64,000 nt of DNA from Apostichopus japonicus (Eukaryota > Echinodermata > Holothuroidea > Aspidochirotida > Stichopodidae): the NCBI RefSeq assembly GCF_037975245.1, contig NC_092582.1:4504001-4568000 (forward strand), in the 5' to 3' direction. A model generated the notes under the pieces. That model made no database searches. It was given only the letters and a program-made list of their open reading frames with translations, and was not told the DNA's origin. Shown here one piece after another: positions 13,101-26,900 of this stretch. The translations under genes and the position numbers were made by a program. Numbering within the stretch: position 1 is the first letter of the stretch; each line of letters begins with the position of its first letter.

Positions 13101-14915
13101 TACAGAGGTCGACGATAACACATCTAGACAGGACGTTTTAATGCAGCTGCTTTTATTTTTGTGTTAAAATCATGATAGAAATTATATTACTAGATAGAAA
13201 TGTGTGCTTATTATTGAAGAATAGTGATAGTGTGAGGCTAAGCTAACTATGGGAGGAGGGAACTGCTAGTACTGGGAGGAGGGACCTGTTAGTACTGGGA
13301 GGAGGGACCTGTTTGTACTATTATAGTGTCCTCTGAAGATTGCATTGTAGTGTAACGTTTGAGATGACGTAAATTAGGATGGTCACTTCTTGCATGTCCT
13401 GCTCCAGTCCAAAGGTCACCGGGCAGTGATGTCACAGAGGACATTTTACTGGAAATGGACCATTTGCATGTTGCCTTTAGTATATAAGATACCAAAGTGT
13501 TTTCATGAAGGCATTTTCAATCCTGAAAGATTTAAAGATTCATGTTTTTTCAAGTGTTTTCATACCTTCAAAGTCTAGAGCCCTGCTTCTTACATACAGC
13601 ATAGAGTTACAAAGATGACTTGTAGCATGGCCACTCTGCATTCATCACTGGCAGTGTATCAAGTTTACACTTTAGTGATTAGTGTAGTGCACACTCTTTT
13701 CCTTCGGTAACATAACCCACCTGTCAACCTACCAATGATGCCTCCAAATGATCACTTGAAAAGCTTCTTTCTTTTTTCTTTTATTATTTGAGAACATTTA
13801 TTTTATATTCGATGAAAATACAGTCATGATAGAGATACAGAACTTACATGTTTGGTATCTACTTCCTTCCTGCCTCATGGCCGATACTTTACACCAACTG
13901 GTATAACTTAATTGTCAAACTGTCCAAATTCCCTTAGATTCTAACACAGTTTTTCATCCCATTCATAATGAAAACAGTGTTGTTCATTGTTGCCAATGTT
14001 CACTCCCACTAGTACATTGTTGTGTATAAATACCATGGTTACAAAGCTGTTCCTGTCATTTGGCTACAGGAAGCCTTTCACAGTAGCTGTGCTTGGCAAC
14101 AGTTACCCAAGATGGAGCCTAACCACAAAAACCAAATAACTTGATCAACTCTCAAACCCAGTCTGCTGTTACATTGAGACTGTAACCATGTGTAACCATG
14201 TGAACAATGAGACTTGTAACCATGTCATAACTGGATCATAACTGGATAAACGTAACTGTCACTGATGGAATAGAAGAGCTGCTCTCACTTAAACAGTATA
14301 TAGAAAGTAGTAAATATTAATAAGTAGAAATGTCAAATCAACCATAGATGACAGACAATATCTCTCTTCATTTTATGTCATATTTCCTTGTGTGTAGCAA
14401 AAGCATTACAATTCTCAATGTAGTCTGCTACGCATGGCCTAGCGAAGCATTTCTTTAACTCCTGAAAATGGAAGCAATATATAGACTTAAATGTTCTCGT
14501 TTGGTACGTCACTACGATATGAAATAGACTGAAAGAAGCGAAGCCTCCTCGTTATCGCAGGTAGGCATAAATTTGAAGGAAAATGCATTTCCATGAATCC
14601 CAAAAGAATGTTTTTCCTTCACATTTTATCCCGCACAAGCAAGCAAGAACGTTTCCCATGGATATTTGTGAGCGAACATGTGGACAATGAGGCTCTCCTA
14701 TCGAGAACAATAGTAACAGAGGGCGCTCTCACCTATCTAACCTATATACTGTAGTTCCTTGCAGCAGCTTGGACGAGCTGTTGCCATGTGTTTTAGTAGC
14801 ACGGCGATTACCAAACATTGGTCACTAGCAGTATATGAAGCACTTCTCTCTAACACGACCACGAAACTCTTTAATGGTGAAACACGATACGTAATTGTCC
14901 GCTTAGAAATGTGTC
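13101..14915. other. Convergent 3'UTR / intergenic region
   Basis: This is the gap between the stop of the plus-strand zinc-finger gene (13,100) and the stop of XAB2 on the minus strand (14,916). No coding exon was seen. It should contain both 3'UTRs, and transcripts may overlap. The plus strand shows no AATAAA here. On the minus strand an ATTAAA (plus-strand tttaat at 14870-14875) lies 41 bases past the XAB2 stop and is a candidate poly(A) signal. Confidence 0.5.
13251..13320. repeat. 27-bp tandem repeat, about 2.5-3 copies
   Basis: The unit 'gggaggagggacctgttagtac' plus spacer recurs two to three times with single-base changes, 150 bases after the stop codon of the plus-strand zinc-finger gene, so probably in its 3'UTR. 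The G-rich blocks could fold in RNA, but that is speculative. Confidence 0.75.
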
Positions 14916-17900
14916 TCACATTTTAGGCTCTCCACTGATCTCTTCGTTGTCCAGGCTGCCAAAGACTTCACTTGGAATCTGTTTCTTCTGCACTTGTATT
15001 TCTGTAAAAACAGCAAAGAACAGTTCCATTTAATATTACTGTATGGTCTCTGAGACTCAAATTTAGAAATTATATCGTGGATGTTTGGGTATGGAAGAGT
15101 GCATCAAGATCACGTTGGGTTAGGTGAAACTACTGACCCCTAAATGTTAAGATAAGTTTTGGGTCTATATTATTCTGCTATTTAAGGTTGATTCCTGATT
15201 GTCATCAAATCTCTCCCCCTTCCCCCCCCCCCCCCCGCCACAGAGTACTTCTTACCCCAAAGGTTAGGAATTCATTTATCATTAAATTATCCCTGTATAT
15301 ATGATTAGGCACGAACACACCTGATCATATCAAACTTCCTCATAAATCGACAGGGCATAACATGGCCTCCAAATATGGTAAATAGTTAAGAACTGATTGC
15401 TATCATATTCACTTTCATCAAATGTTAAAGTCAAATATTTGACCATGGTTAACCTGGCGACAAAACTAGAACATCGGCATGGCTGGCTTTTCAACCTGGG
15501 GGAGGAGGGGGGGTGGGCAAAGACCACTGAAATAACAATGAGATCTGACCATTTAAAATCTGTTTTGTAAAAATGCTTCATCTATTTATCTTTCGATAAA
15601 CCTTCTGACAAACTAGAACACCGGCAAGGTTGGCTTTTCAACTTGGGGGGAGGGGGGGGGGGAAGAAAGACTGCTGAAATAACACTGAGATTTTTAAAGC
15701 TTGTTTTGTACAATGTTTTTCTTAGTATTTCTTAATTAATTAATCTTAATTAATTAATTAATATTTGGATGGATTCACTCACCGTCTACGTCATCTTCGC
15801 TTTCATCCTCGTCCTCCTCATCGATGTTTATCTCCTCCGGGTTGGCCGTCCGGGCCGCAATTTCCAGTTCCTCCTTAGATGAATCTCCTCTACAATAATT
15901 TAAAAAAAAAAAAATGAGAAAACTCATGATTAATGGAAAAAAATGAAAACTTGACATTTAAGCTGCACTTTAAATGTGACTTATGGTTTTTTTTATTTAT
16001 TTTTACCTCAAAATCTGAGATTTAAGTCGGAGACTAAAATGATGGACCCTGGTCCTAAATATTCATAGGATATAGTACTACTATGTACCTGAGTTCAAAG
16101 GAGTCGAATATGATAAGAATTTTCTTTTTTGGTATTAAGTTCTGTTTTAAACTGAGTTCAAAGGAACTTGGTATGGTATTACGTTTACTTAGAAGGAAAG
16201 AATGTATTCCTACAAAGCAAAAATTTTTTATTTTTTATTACTGTGTTGGATTGAGAATTGCTCTCCTTCCATCCCCTACTGACATCAAACAGTAACCTCT
16301 GGTTTTGTACTTCCCATCCAGGATGCTTCCTATGCCTACAATCCCTATGCATGAAACAACATACTTTCCCCACGTAGTCCCTGTATAACATGAAAAGATT
16401 GTGGGCAATATAAACATCGATTAATTTTTTATTCTCTGTCTCTGAAATCCATTTTACCTGACAAAGAGAATGTCCTTCTTCAGCTTCGGTTTATCTTCTT
16501 CTGCCTCGGCAGCCATTAACTGAGCTCTCTGCTCTAAGAGTTTCATATCATCCAGGCCACCACTACCTAGATCAGAAACTGAAGGGGAACAAAAAAAATA
16601 AGAAAAATGAATAATAAAATCTCAGCAACTGCTTTCGTAAAAGAAGTTTCTTTGTCAGGAATCATATGAAAAGACCGTTACCAAATGCTTCCCATAAGAG
16701 TACATTTATGTACATATAGAGGATTTGTTTGCTTCCAATGAATTTTAAAGGCATTGAAGACTCGCACCAAACCGCATGAAGCTATCTGAAAATGTTAACT
16801 TTCCCATTGCTTGCAAGGGGCGTTTTTTTTGTGTCCCTACAAAATGCAGACAGTAATGAAACGTGATACCTTGTTATCTTTATCTAGACCTGAGATGTCC
16901 ATCGCTGCTATGTACACTTTGTTGTGGTATTGACCTTAGCTGCGTGTATTGACTGTGCACTAGTGTCTAATTACCGACGGTAGCAAGCTGTTTGTGTATT
17001 TTCTGGGATCGATGGTGGTGTCTAACACTTCTGTTACACCTCATTCGAAGCTAGGTCAGATAACCGGCATGAGACGTTTTTTTGTGCACAAGTCTTCAAT
17101 GCCTTTAATCTAATTTCACCATTTTCCTTCTCCAGTGTGCCAAAGATATGTCTCCTTTGTTCCTTGAATTTCAGTCCTGTCAAACTGAAGGTTACTTCAC
17201 AAACCAAAAAGTGTGGAAATATGTGAATTAAGTTTTTCATCCTGTCAGTACCCATATTATCCACAACTTTAAAGTTCGGGAAAAGTTGCTTGTAAAATGG
17301 CTGTGATACACAACAATGACCTATTTGAGATATTTATATATTAAACAAAAATTGCACTCTCTCTCTCTGGGAGTGTAAAGTTTCTTTCAAAGATTTCCTC
17401 ATGGCAAAGCTAAGCATTTTACCTGTTGCTGTAAGATTCTTGGAGGCAGCCAGCATCTGGGCGGACATGAAATTAACCTGATCAAGATAAAGAACAATTG
17501 AAAAAAATTGAAAAGAAAAAAATATATGAAAATCCTAGCATGTGTATCTACAAGATAAGTAAACTTAAACAATTTGATGCATCTGTAAAAATTGAAACCA
17601 ACGACTAACTCTACATAAAAAGTTCACACATTTTAGAAAAGTATGGTGGGCAAATCAGGAACAGAAAATGGACCGAAATGTATAAATAAATTTTGATAGC
17701 AGAAATTATTTATTGGCTAGCACAGAATTCAAACTAAGAAGAAATTAAAGTCCTGGTTGTCTACAAAGTAATTCCAAACCTGAAATAACAACCTGAAATC
17801 TAAACACAAATAAAATCCTAGTATTTGTCAGTAGACAGAAATAAAATTTAAAGACACTTCAGGTTGGTGTTAAGAGGTTAGGAGGAAAGAATTAACCTTT

Positions 17901-20900
17901 GACCTCAACTTACCTGAGTGTTGTAAGTAGCCTGTACACTTCTCTTGATTCTCAGCATTTCTCTCACTGTGTCCTCGTTTCCATGCTGCACTTCAAACTC
18001 TTTCCATTTTTGCCAAAAGGTTGCTGTGGTCTGCATGTTGCAAGAAAAAAGAAGAATATTAAATATCTAACATATTTACCATCAGGCCTTTTATAATTTT
18101 AACTCTTACCACAAAGTGAAAATATTGCAGTTAAGTAAGTAAACACTACTGTTGTACTCTGACCGATAGTTTGTGAAGATGTCAAAGACAGCGTACTTCT
18201 GGCCAGTGGAGTGGCTTCACCCGGCCCGCCAAGGGCCTGGTAGACAATATTTTCATCTGGTCCACGGTGCAATGCATGAGAAATAATTATGACCCTGAGG
18301 TTCTCAATCTGGCCTGCGATGTGATTTTCATTCTGCAACTAAAATTTACCAAACCCCATTCACTCTTAGTTAGTTTTCAACCTTAGCCATGCAGTGACTG
18401 CAGTGACAGCCTATTTTATATAAAAAACTGTTCCTTCATTTAAGAATCCCTTTTTAACAAACTGACGGTACCATTTGAAAGTCAGATATTATATCCAATA
18501 TTCCTTCACTCTAACATTAATTGGTCAGTATTATAAACAAACACTTAAACCACTCCCTCCCCACCCCCCCACCCCCCACCCCCCACCCCTGAGTGGATTG
18601 AAGTTTAACTTTTCGGCATTTTACACCTACCCTTGGGTCACATATCTGAGAACAGTGAGCATATACTGCCCTCGCTCTGTCGATCTCTCCCAGCTTCCTC
18701 TCCAGATCTGCGAATCTCAGACTCATATCTCGTGACTTTTCCTCCGTCAGCACCTCGATGGCTTTCTCGTAGATCGGCCTGGTGTGAGTGACTCCGTAGA
18801 CCTCTGCAACTCTCTTGATATAGATATTATACACCTACACACATAAACACAGAAAGAAGAAGAAGCAAGAACGATATCGGACAGTGATTGATAAAGACAA
18901 CCATAAGTTTTCTCAAAGGCACCGTAGAACGATAGGGGACAGTGATTGATAATGACAACTATGAGCTTCTCAAGGCACCATAGAAAGATAACAGACAGTG
19001 ATTGATAACGACAACGATAAGTTTCTCAAAGGCACCTTAGAACGATACGAGACAGTGATTGATTAACAACAACGATAAGCTTCTCAAAGACACCGTAGAA
19101 CGATACCGGACAGTGATTGATAATGAAAACAATAAGGTTTTCAAAGGCACCGTAGAATGACACGGGACAGTGATTGATAACAACAACCATAAGCTTTTCA
19201 AGGCACCGTAGAACTATACGGGACAGTGATTGATAACAACAACGATAAGTTTCTCAAAGGCACCATAGAACGATACGGGACAGTGATTGATAACAACAAC
19301 CATAAGCTTTTCAAGGCACCGTAGAACTATACGGGACAGTGATTGATAACAACAACGATAAGTTTCTCAAAGGCACCATAGAACGATACGGGACAGTGAT
19401 TGATTAAAAAAAACGATAAGCTTCTCAAAGGCACCGTTCTTACCGAGTCATGAAATAGTTTCACACAATTGAATACCCTGGACATGAATCTGCCTGGAAA
19501 AGCAGTTATTTTACTGATCTAAGCAGCCACATGTGCATCTGTAAATAGCTGGAAAAAGGTTTATGAATCTCGAATGGCTATCCAACATACAGTTCTAGCT
19601 CGGTCTGGAAATATTTTACAATTTGGAAAACCATTTCACATGGGAAAACCATAGACTTCTCCTACATGAAAAACAGACTTTACTTTTATAGCCAAACAGG
19701 GGCTCAAATCCATGATATCCCAGAAGTTAGGTTTCATTGTCTCTAATTCCATCTAATTAATGCTGCTCCTTAATTAGAGAGTTATTAAACTTCTAATTAC
19801 AATACAGGTAATTTTGCATCCCACAAATTTACAAAATGTCTTATTATTTTCATTTGCAAAACGTTGAAGTCTAGACCTCGTTTCATCGTTTCAGGTGTGA
19901 CTTTGATGAACTCTAGTAGCAGATTACATTTCTCTGTAGGAAATCTTTCCTTCAATGTTATTACACCTTATCAACATACTGTGACTATATTACTTCCAAA
20001 CACACCTTTAAGCATGTGCTATATGTTGGGTTAAAGGTCATAACAACTGAAACCTTGCCTACAGCATGAAATAGCAAAACTGCCAACTTTGCTGGGATGT
20101 CCTGGAGGGGTCAAATGAGGGTATGATGTTTATTTTGCAAAAATACGGAAATATAACTAGTAATGACTAGTAACCAGTTTTCTTGTGAGAAACAATGTAG
20201 TACTGTTTTTATTAAACTCACACTATCATGTAGTACGTTGTTGACTATTGATACCGGACTAATCATATGTTAATTTATGATTCAAGGTTGTAATTCAAAT
20301 AACAAATCAAGCATCATTCTTAAATATTCTTGAAACTTTGAGTCACTCAGGATTGATTTGAATGAAAAGTAACAAACCTCATACTGTTCTGCTGGTAATA
20401 CTGCTTTGGTGGCACGGTCATAAACCGTCATTGCATGCCTCGCAAGACCATGGTCTTCCTCTAATTTAGCATACAACAGGTACAAAGCTACAGAGGAAAA
20501 GAGTATCAATGACATGATATATACAGTGAATCTAGTTGAATCTTGGAGGTTATCCTACAAAATATATACTGTCATGATAAGGTGACATTTGATGCATGGG
20601 GAATGATCCCTGTATCACACCCAGGAGGACATAGCAGAGAGGCTGGGGCAGTTGTTCCAACCCCCCTTCCTTTCCCCAGTCACCCCCACCCCATATCAAA
20701 TCCACAGTGAAGAATGAAACAGTAAAAATCGGGACTGAAAATATTGAAACAGAGAAATATTTTTAACACTTTCATCGTGCTGCATTATGAACAGAAAATA
20801 TGAAAGAAGCAGGTTTTACTTTACCTTTAGCAAATTTAGCTGGACAGTTTTCCAAGCACTGTTCAAACAAGTCTCTTGCCCTCTCTAACTTCTTTCCACC

Positions 20901-23900
20901 CTGGAGAGCAAATTATAAACAAAAAGATCACATTTTGGAGATCTTTTCGTTATGTTTTTAATAATCCTAATGCTTCAGCATCTAAGATGACACTTCTAAA
21001 CTATTAGCATGTAGGGATGATATGATATGAGGAAAGACATATTGCACAAAGAAAAGTTGCTAACCCCCCAAAAAAGACAGGCTTTTATTGCTGTGACATC
21101 CAGCATATCTATACATTTTGTTGCAACACTATAAATACCTTTCTCTGCTAGAATTAATTCAAACATTTGAAATGGTGTTGATCAAAGTGTAAATTTTGAA
21201 ACAAAAGGACCATTCTCACAGATTTGAAGTTAACTATGAACTTACAAAGTAACAATGAATGAAACATTTCATGGATAAATATTTAAATATTTATCTACTT
21301 TGACTGAATGACAACAATGTGTTTATCCAAAACAACATATAACATCCCTCCATCCCAATTGCCTGCCTCCCCCCGCCCCACTAAAAGACAAAGAAATTGA
21401 GGTAACATTAAAACATTACTGTTCATGATATTTCGCCTTACTACCTCTAGACTTACATAATCCCCCCACCCCCTCCCTTCCCCTCTTCCCCAACTTTGCC
21501 AAACATTTTAATGCTCACTGTATTCGTTTGTTTTACTCACATATCGTTTTATGAACTTCGTCAAGTACATATTCCAGATGTCAAACACGTTAGGCCACTT
21601 GAACAGACCGATTCCCTTCTCATACGCTTTGAAAGCTTCCTCAAAATAATGATTTTCTTCCAGAAACATCCCAAAATTGATGATGATTTGGGGGGTGGCA
21701 ATTCTAAGATCGATGATGCGGTCATAAACTGCCTTGGTGCTCTGTGAGAGATATTTTAAAGCGTGTTATTATAGAATGAAGACTTAATTAAAGTGGTATA
21801 TAGAAGTGATAATTAAAAGACTAAATAAAACTCCAAGAACAATGTGAGATAAGGGCACTGTTAGGGTAAAAGAAGTTTTGGAATACTGGCATACACCAAT
21901 TTCATCATACTGGTGTATACCGGGATACCAGACTTAATCAATATTAATAATGCCATACCAGTATCATTCTGTTCATAACATAGATTGGATATACCAAAAG
22001 TACCATAAATTCAATACGTCTGTATGTCAATCACCTAAACACTTTGAAATTTGAAATATGGCCTCTAGGTCCAACAAAGGTTTGCCACCAGTACTACTCC
22101 TACTCCTCCTCCTCCTCCTCCTCTTGCTTCCCCGGCCTACCCCTCTTCCATCCTGTTCCCTTTCTTAATGTATAATGGATGCTTCAGTCTCCATTTCAGA
22201 TTATAATGGAGATCCCAGGTACCTTGAATGTTCCAAAGCTTTCCTCCAGGTCTGCGTACATGGACCAAACCTTCAAGCATTTGTAGAGACGATTCTGGAC
22301 AGGTTCGCTCTAAAAGTCAGAGATGACAGAAAGTAAACATGGATGAAATGTACTTACACTGTCAGTCGTTAAAGCAAAAACTACTTTGGAGGCATTTTGA
22401 GACTTTTATTATGCGATCGAATTATCCATTTGCTCAACATTTCGACAGTGCAGTGATCCTCGGAAGATCGGTCTTGGGCACAATGTTATATAAGGACTAA
22501 CACCAATGCAGACAGGTGTTATCTAATGCCGTGCAGTTTAACACAATTCATAACTTTAGCATATTTGGAAAATGACCAATTTTTAACTTTCTTGCAATGC
22601 TAACATGACTAGCCAGACTTTCGTGCAAGTTTACTTGGGTACTAAGGCTCTACATTACCACAGAGGTGTGGTTCCTTGACTTCAGTCATGAGTTCAGGTT
22701 CCAATTTAAATTACCGCTTGTCACTCAACTAATCAGATGTCTGTTTATATGGTCAAAGGTCAAGGTTTCTTTTTCGCCGTAGTTTATTGTGCATATGTTA
22801 TTATGTATAATGTAAACTTGAATACTTTGTAAACACCTTAGTAAAATTGAACAACTGAATAATAAATCAATCAAAATTTAAGACAGAACCCTACCTTATC
22901 ATGGTAGGCTGCCTTTCTGCTAGGTACCGCTGTGGCTCTTCTCAACAGAGCTAATGCCTTGTCAAAGTTTCTACAAAGATAGAAATAGTAAAATAATGTG
23001 AAACATCAACTCAGTTATGGTCAGAGCAGACAATCAAAATGCAATAATAAATGATAACATAAAGTAACCATGTTAGGTGAGCATAAATGGAGAGAAGTGC
23101 TGGCAGTCCAGAAAAAGACTTAAAGAGGCCATGACACGAAAAATCCAACTAATCAAGGGTAACTTCCTCTGAATCTATGAGAAAATCTATGTTCAAAACT
23201 ATCCTCATCACCTTGAAAACCTCAAGGACTAATTAGAAATTAACGTTTTAATATTCGCATCCGAAAATAGATATCTGAAAATGCGATTTCAAAACAAGAC
23301 AATGATGACGTCATGTTAGGAACACAAGTGCCAAGCCCAGGCACGTACCGGATGCGCGACGATCTTACCGTCACACATACACGCACATTTACACTGAGAG
23401 AACAACCACTGTATTACGCTATATTGCTAGAAATTTCAAGTTTGTTTTACAACATGTTGTAAAATATCCGAGAGAAATGCCGGTCCGTTGTGTTGTTGGG
23501 GGCTGCACAAATGTCATAACCAATGCAATTAGCCTTCATCGGTGGCCGAAGGACGAAAAAAAAAAAAACACGGCGATTATGACCAAGTTAGTGCACAACA
23601 CCAGCGCCGATTCACTGGGCCTAGCCAGTATACAGCTCCGTATGTAGCGAACACTTCACGGAAGCTTAGCATACTACGATCCCTCCTTTTTTATGATATA
23701 AAACAAATGGGCTTTAACGGGTCGACATAAACGAGTCGTTCTTCTGTCAAGTATTCCACATTAAAAACTCCGAAGACCAGATTGGAGAACAGGAAACCTC
23801 CAATGGGCAAGTGGCGATCCTTGTACATGTATGAATACATAGCCAACACACTGTACATATGGGTTGTAAGTCACCGTAACACAACACGGTTTAGGGGGTT

Positions 23901-26900
23901 CCGCGAATTCCAACAACACATGCATAACATGGACTGGATTTTGTTTTAAATTCTTCGTTAATAAATTCTTACCACGTTGTATGTTCCTTGCAATAGTTCC
24001 GAACGATTTTGTTCTTCGATATTTTGTGGAGCTTCAATTTCGGATCGTTTAACATGCTCGAACTGATACGGTTCTAACACATCAGGTCCACCCTCAACGT
24101 TCGGTTCAATATTGGCCTGATCATCGCCTTCACTCTCTGCTTCGAATATGAGAAAGGGCAGTCTAATTATAGCCCAATTTCACTGCCTGGTGAAGAACCA
24201 CTATCACTTTGAACTTCGGTTGCCGCATTTGGTTCTAAATCTGACATTCCACGGGAAATTTCGATCTGATTTCGCGCCGACTTGTTATCGATTGTTTTGT
24301 GTATTTATGTACACTTGTCGTACTGTAAGTATGATATGTGTTCGGAGTAATCAGCGAGAGCCGAATCGTGTTCATAACATGACGTCACATGACGTCATGA
24401 GATTAGGAAAATTTTCAGCCGAACGAACTTTTCAAGCCCGAAGAGGGTAAATTAAATCTCAATTTTCGAAGGGAAAATCAAATTTTTAACTGGCAGAATG
24501 GTTGATATATGTTCTAGAGAGCATGCTTAGATGGATCCCAAAAAGACAGGACGTTGAAATTTCGTGTCATGGCCACTTTAAATTGGATCATATGGAAGAA
24601 CAAGGTCAATGTAATAACTGAAAGGTAGGTGACCAACATTTGTAGTCCTTTTTTAATAAGAAATAACAGGCAACGTGAATTTTTTTCAAAAGGTGGTGGT
24701 GGGGTGCAGTATGGTCTTGTGTGGTGTGATGTGGAAGGGAGTGTCTAGTACGGCTGGTGGTGGGGAGCAGTATGGTCTAGTGTGGTGTGGTGTGGTGGGG
24801 AGTGTCCAGTAAGGCTGGTGGTGGGGTGCAGTATGGTCTAGTGTGGTGTGGTGGAAATTGGTGGGGAGTGTTCAGTGAGGCTGGTGGTGGGATGCAGCAT
24901 GGTCTAATTTGGTGTGGTGTGGTGGGGAGTGTCCAGTAAGGCTGGTGGTGGGGTGCAGTATGGTCTAGGTGGTGTGGTGTGGTGGGGAGTGTTCAGTAAG
25001 GCTGGTGGTGGGGTTCAGTATGGTCTAGGTGGTGTGGTGTGGTGGGGAGTGTTCAGTAAGGCTGGTGGTGGGGTGCAGTATGGTCTAATGTGGTGTGGTG
25101 GGGAGTGTCCAGTAAAGCTGTTAATTGAGTTTATAGAGATATCCTTCAGTCATCCATATGGCTATCTTCAAGTCATTCCGGATTGATAACCCACACCCCC
25201 CCCCCCACCCCACACACCCCTCAGTTATCTCTGGTTAACTTAAAGATGGTGGATCATCAGTTGGGACTTCCCTCTGATGTTACTGCTGGATTCACATTCA
25301 GTACCAATCAATGAAAGCACAATGACATAGCAGATCCAATAATGAACAAGGAAGCTGTACTGCTGCTACTTCCTCAGTGTTACTTTTCATACAAGTTGAC
25401 AAGATTGAACTTGATTCAATAATTCAAACAAAAAAACATGCCCGGCTAAACTGAAAAAAAAATAAAATAAAATAAAAACCATGACAGTATTTAAAGAAGA
25501 ACAAATCTTTACTCATATCTGAGTTCCATCTCTGCCCATTCACACCAGACGCCGGCCAGATCCTCCACCTTGATGTAAGCCACTTTTGTGCCCTTATCGA
25601 AGATAACTCCAGCCTATGGAGAAAAAAAAACGGTCGCCATAACAACCATACCGTGGTTCAATACATTTCCACAAGCTTTTAGTAGCTTCCTGGTGTAATT
25701 CCCTCAACCATTTATCATTTTTTAAGTCCATTGTATGAACACATCACTGTAAATTCTTTGAACCTTGTTAGTTGAAATAAAGTTGAATAATTTGCCATAG
25801 TATTAACCTATAAATTTAAATTCCTCTACGTTAATGTTCAATGTAGTTTATTATGCTCAAGTATTTTGAAACATTAAAACCAGTCTTTCATGCATGATCT
25901 CCAGTAGTCTTACTTCTAAACAACAGGAATTAGCATAATTACTTGAATGTAATTACAGCTTGAACTTCAAAACTTTTAAGCAAATTTAGAAAGTAAAAGT
26001 ATATCCACATACTACTTGTGGTTGTTATGTGGTTGTTATATATCACAATATTAGTAAAATTGTATTCATTTATCTATGAGACAAGGTTTTGTTACATTTC
26101 CCAAGGTACTAAACATACATTGTGACACTGAAAATGCAACACAAAACTAACAATATATTTTTTCATAAGCTCATGTAATAATTAGGTTGCACAAAAAAAT
26201 AAAGAAACTTGGTTCAAGTGCCCTCTTGACAATTTATAGAAAACTTGTACTTGATGACCATAGGTAAGTAAACATTAATAAGAACATAAGTTAAACACTT
26301 ACCTCTGAAAACTGCTTATGCTTTTCATAAAATTTAGCAAACTCTACCCAGAGCATATAGAGTTTTCCTGTTGCTAGGGAAGGATCAACAGTTTGAACTG
26401 CCTCAGTGAAGGTGTCTACAATCTAAGCATGAGAAAAAAAGGAAAAAAGAGAGATAACATGAAGGTATTTGCCCACGGAAGCAAACTCTTATGGTTAGGC
26501 CTCTCAGTACCATTACATTTACCAGGTAGTTATCATAAATGTAGATCACAAGATGTTTTGGGTAACAAAACGTATTAATCTCCATCTATTGCTACACACA
26601 TAAATACACGATGGTATGCAAAAATGATCAAATTGCTACACAAATGCAAAATAAATGGCAGACTTTTCGACAAAAGAAATTTAATTTGTCAATCATTCTA
26701 TAATAGACACAAATGCATACAATTTAAACTTGCTTTGCAGAAACGTAAAACAGAAATTCTTCCCTGACACTTCCTCATTAACCACACAAGTGGTTGTTTC
26801 TTTTTTTACCTTTGTCTTAAGTAATGAATCCGTTGGTGGTTTACTAATTGCTACCCTCTCTTCCCCCTGCACCAGCCCCTCACCCCCCCCCCCCGCCCCT

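Noticed and set aside
18867-19438. Regular repeat array that could be read as CRISPR-like
   Set aside because: The whole unit repeats, there are no unique spacers, and the sequence is inside a eukaryotic intron.
24914-25186. Gly/Val-rich repetitive plus-strand frame
   Set aside because: It is the translation of a minisatellite and runs antisense within an XAB2 intron.
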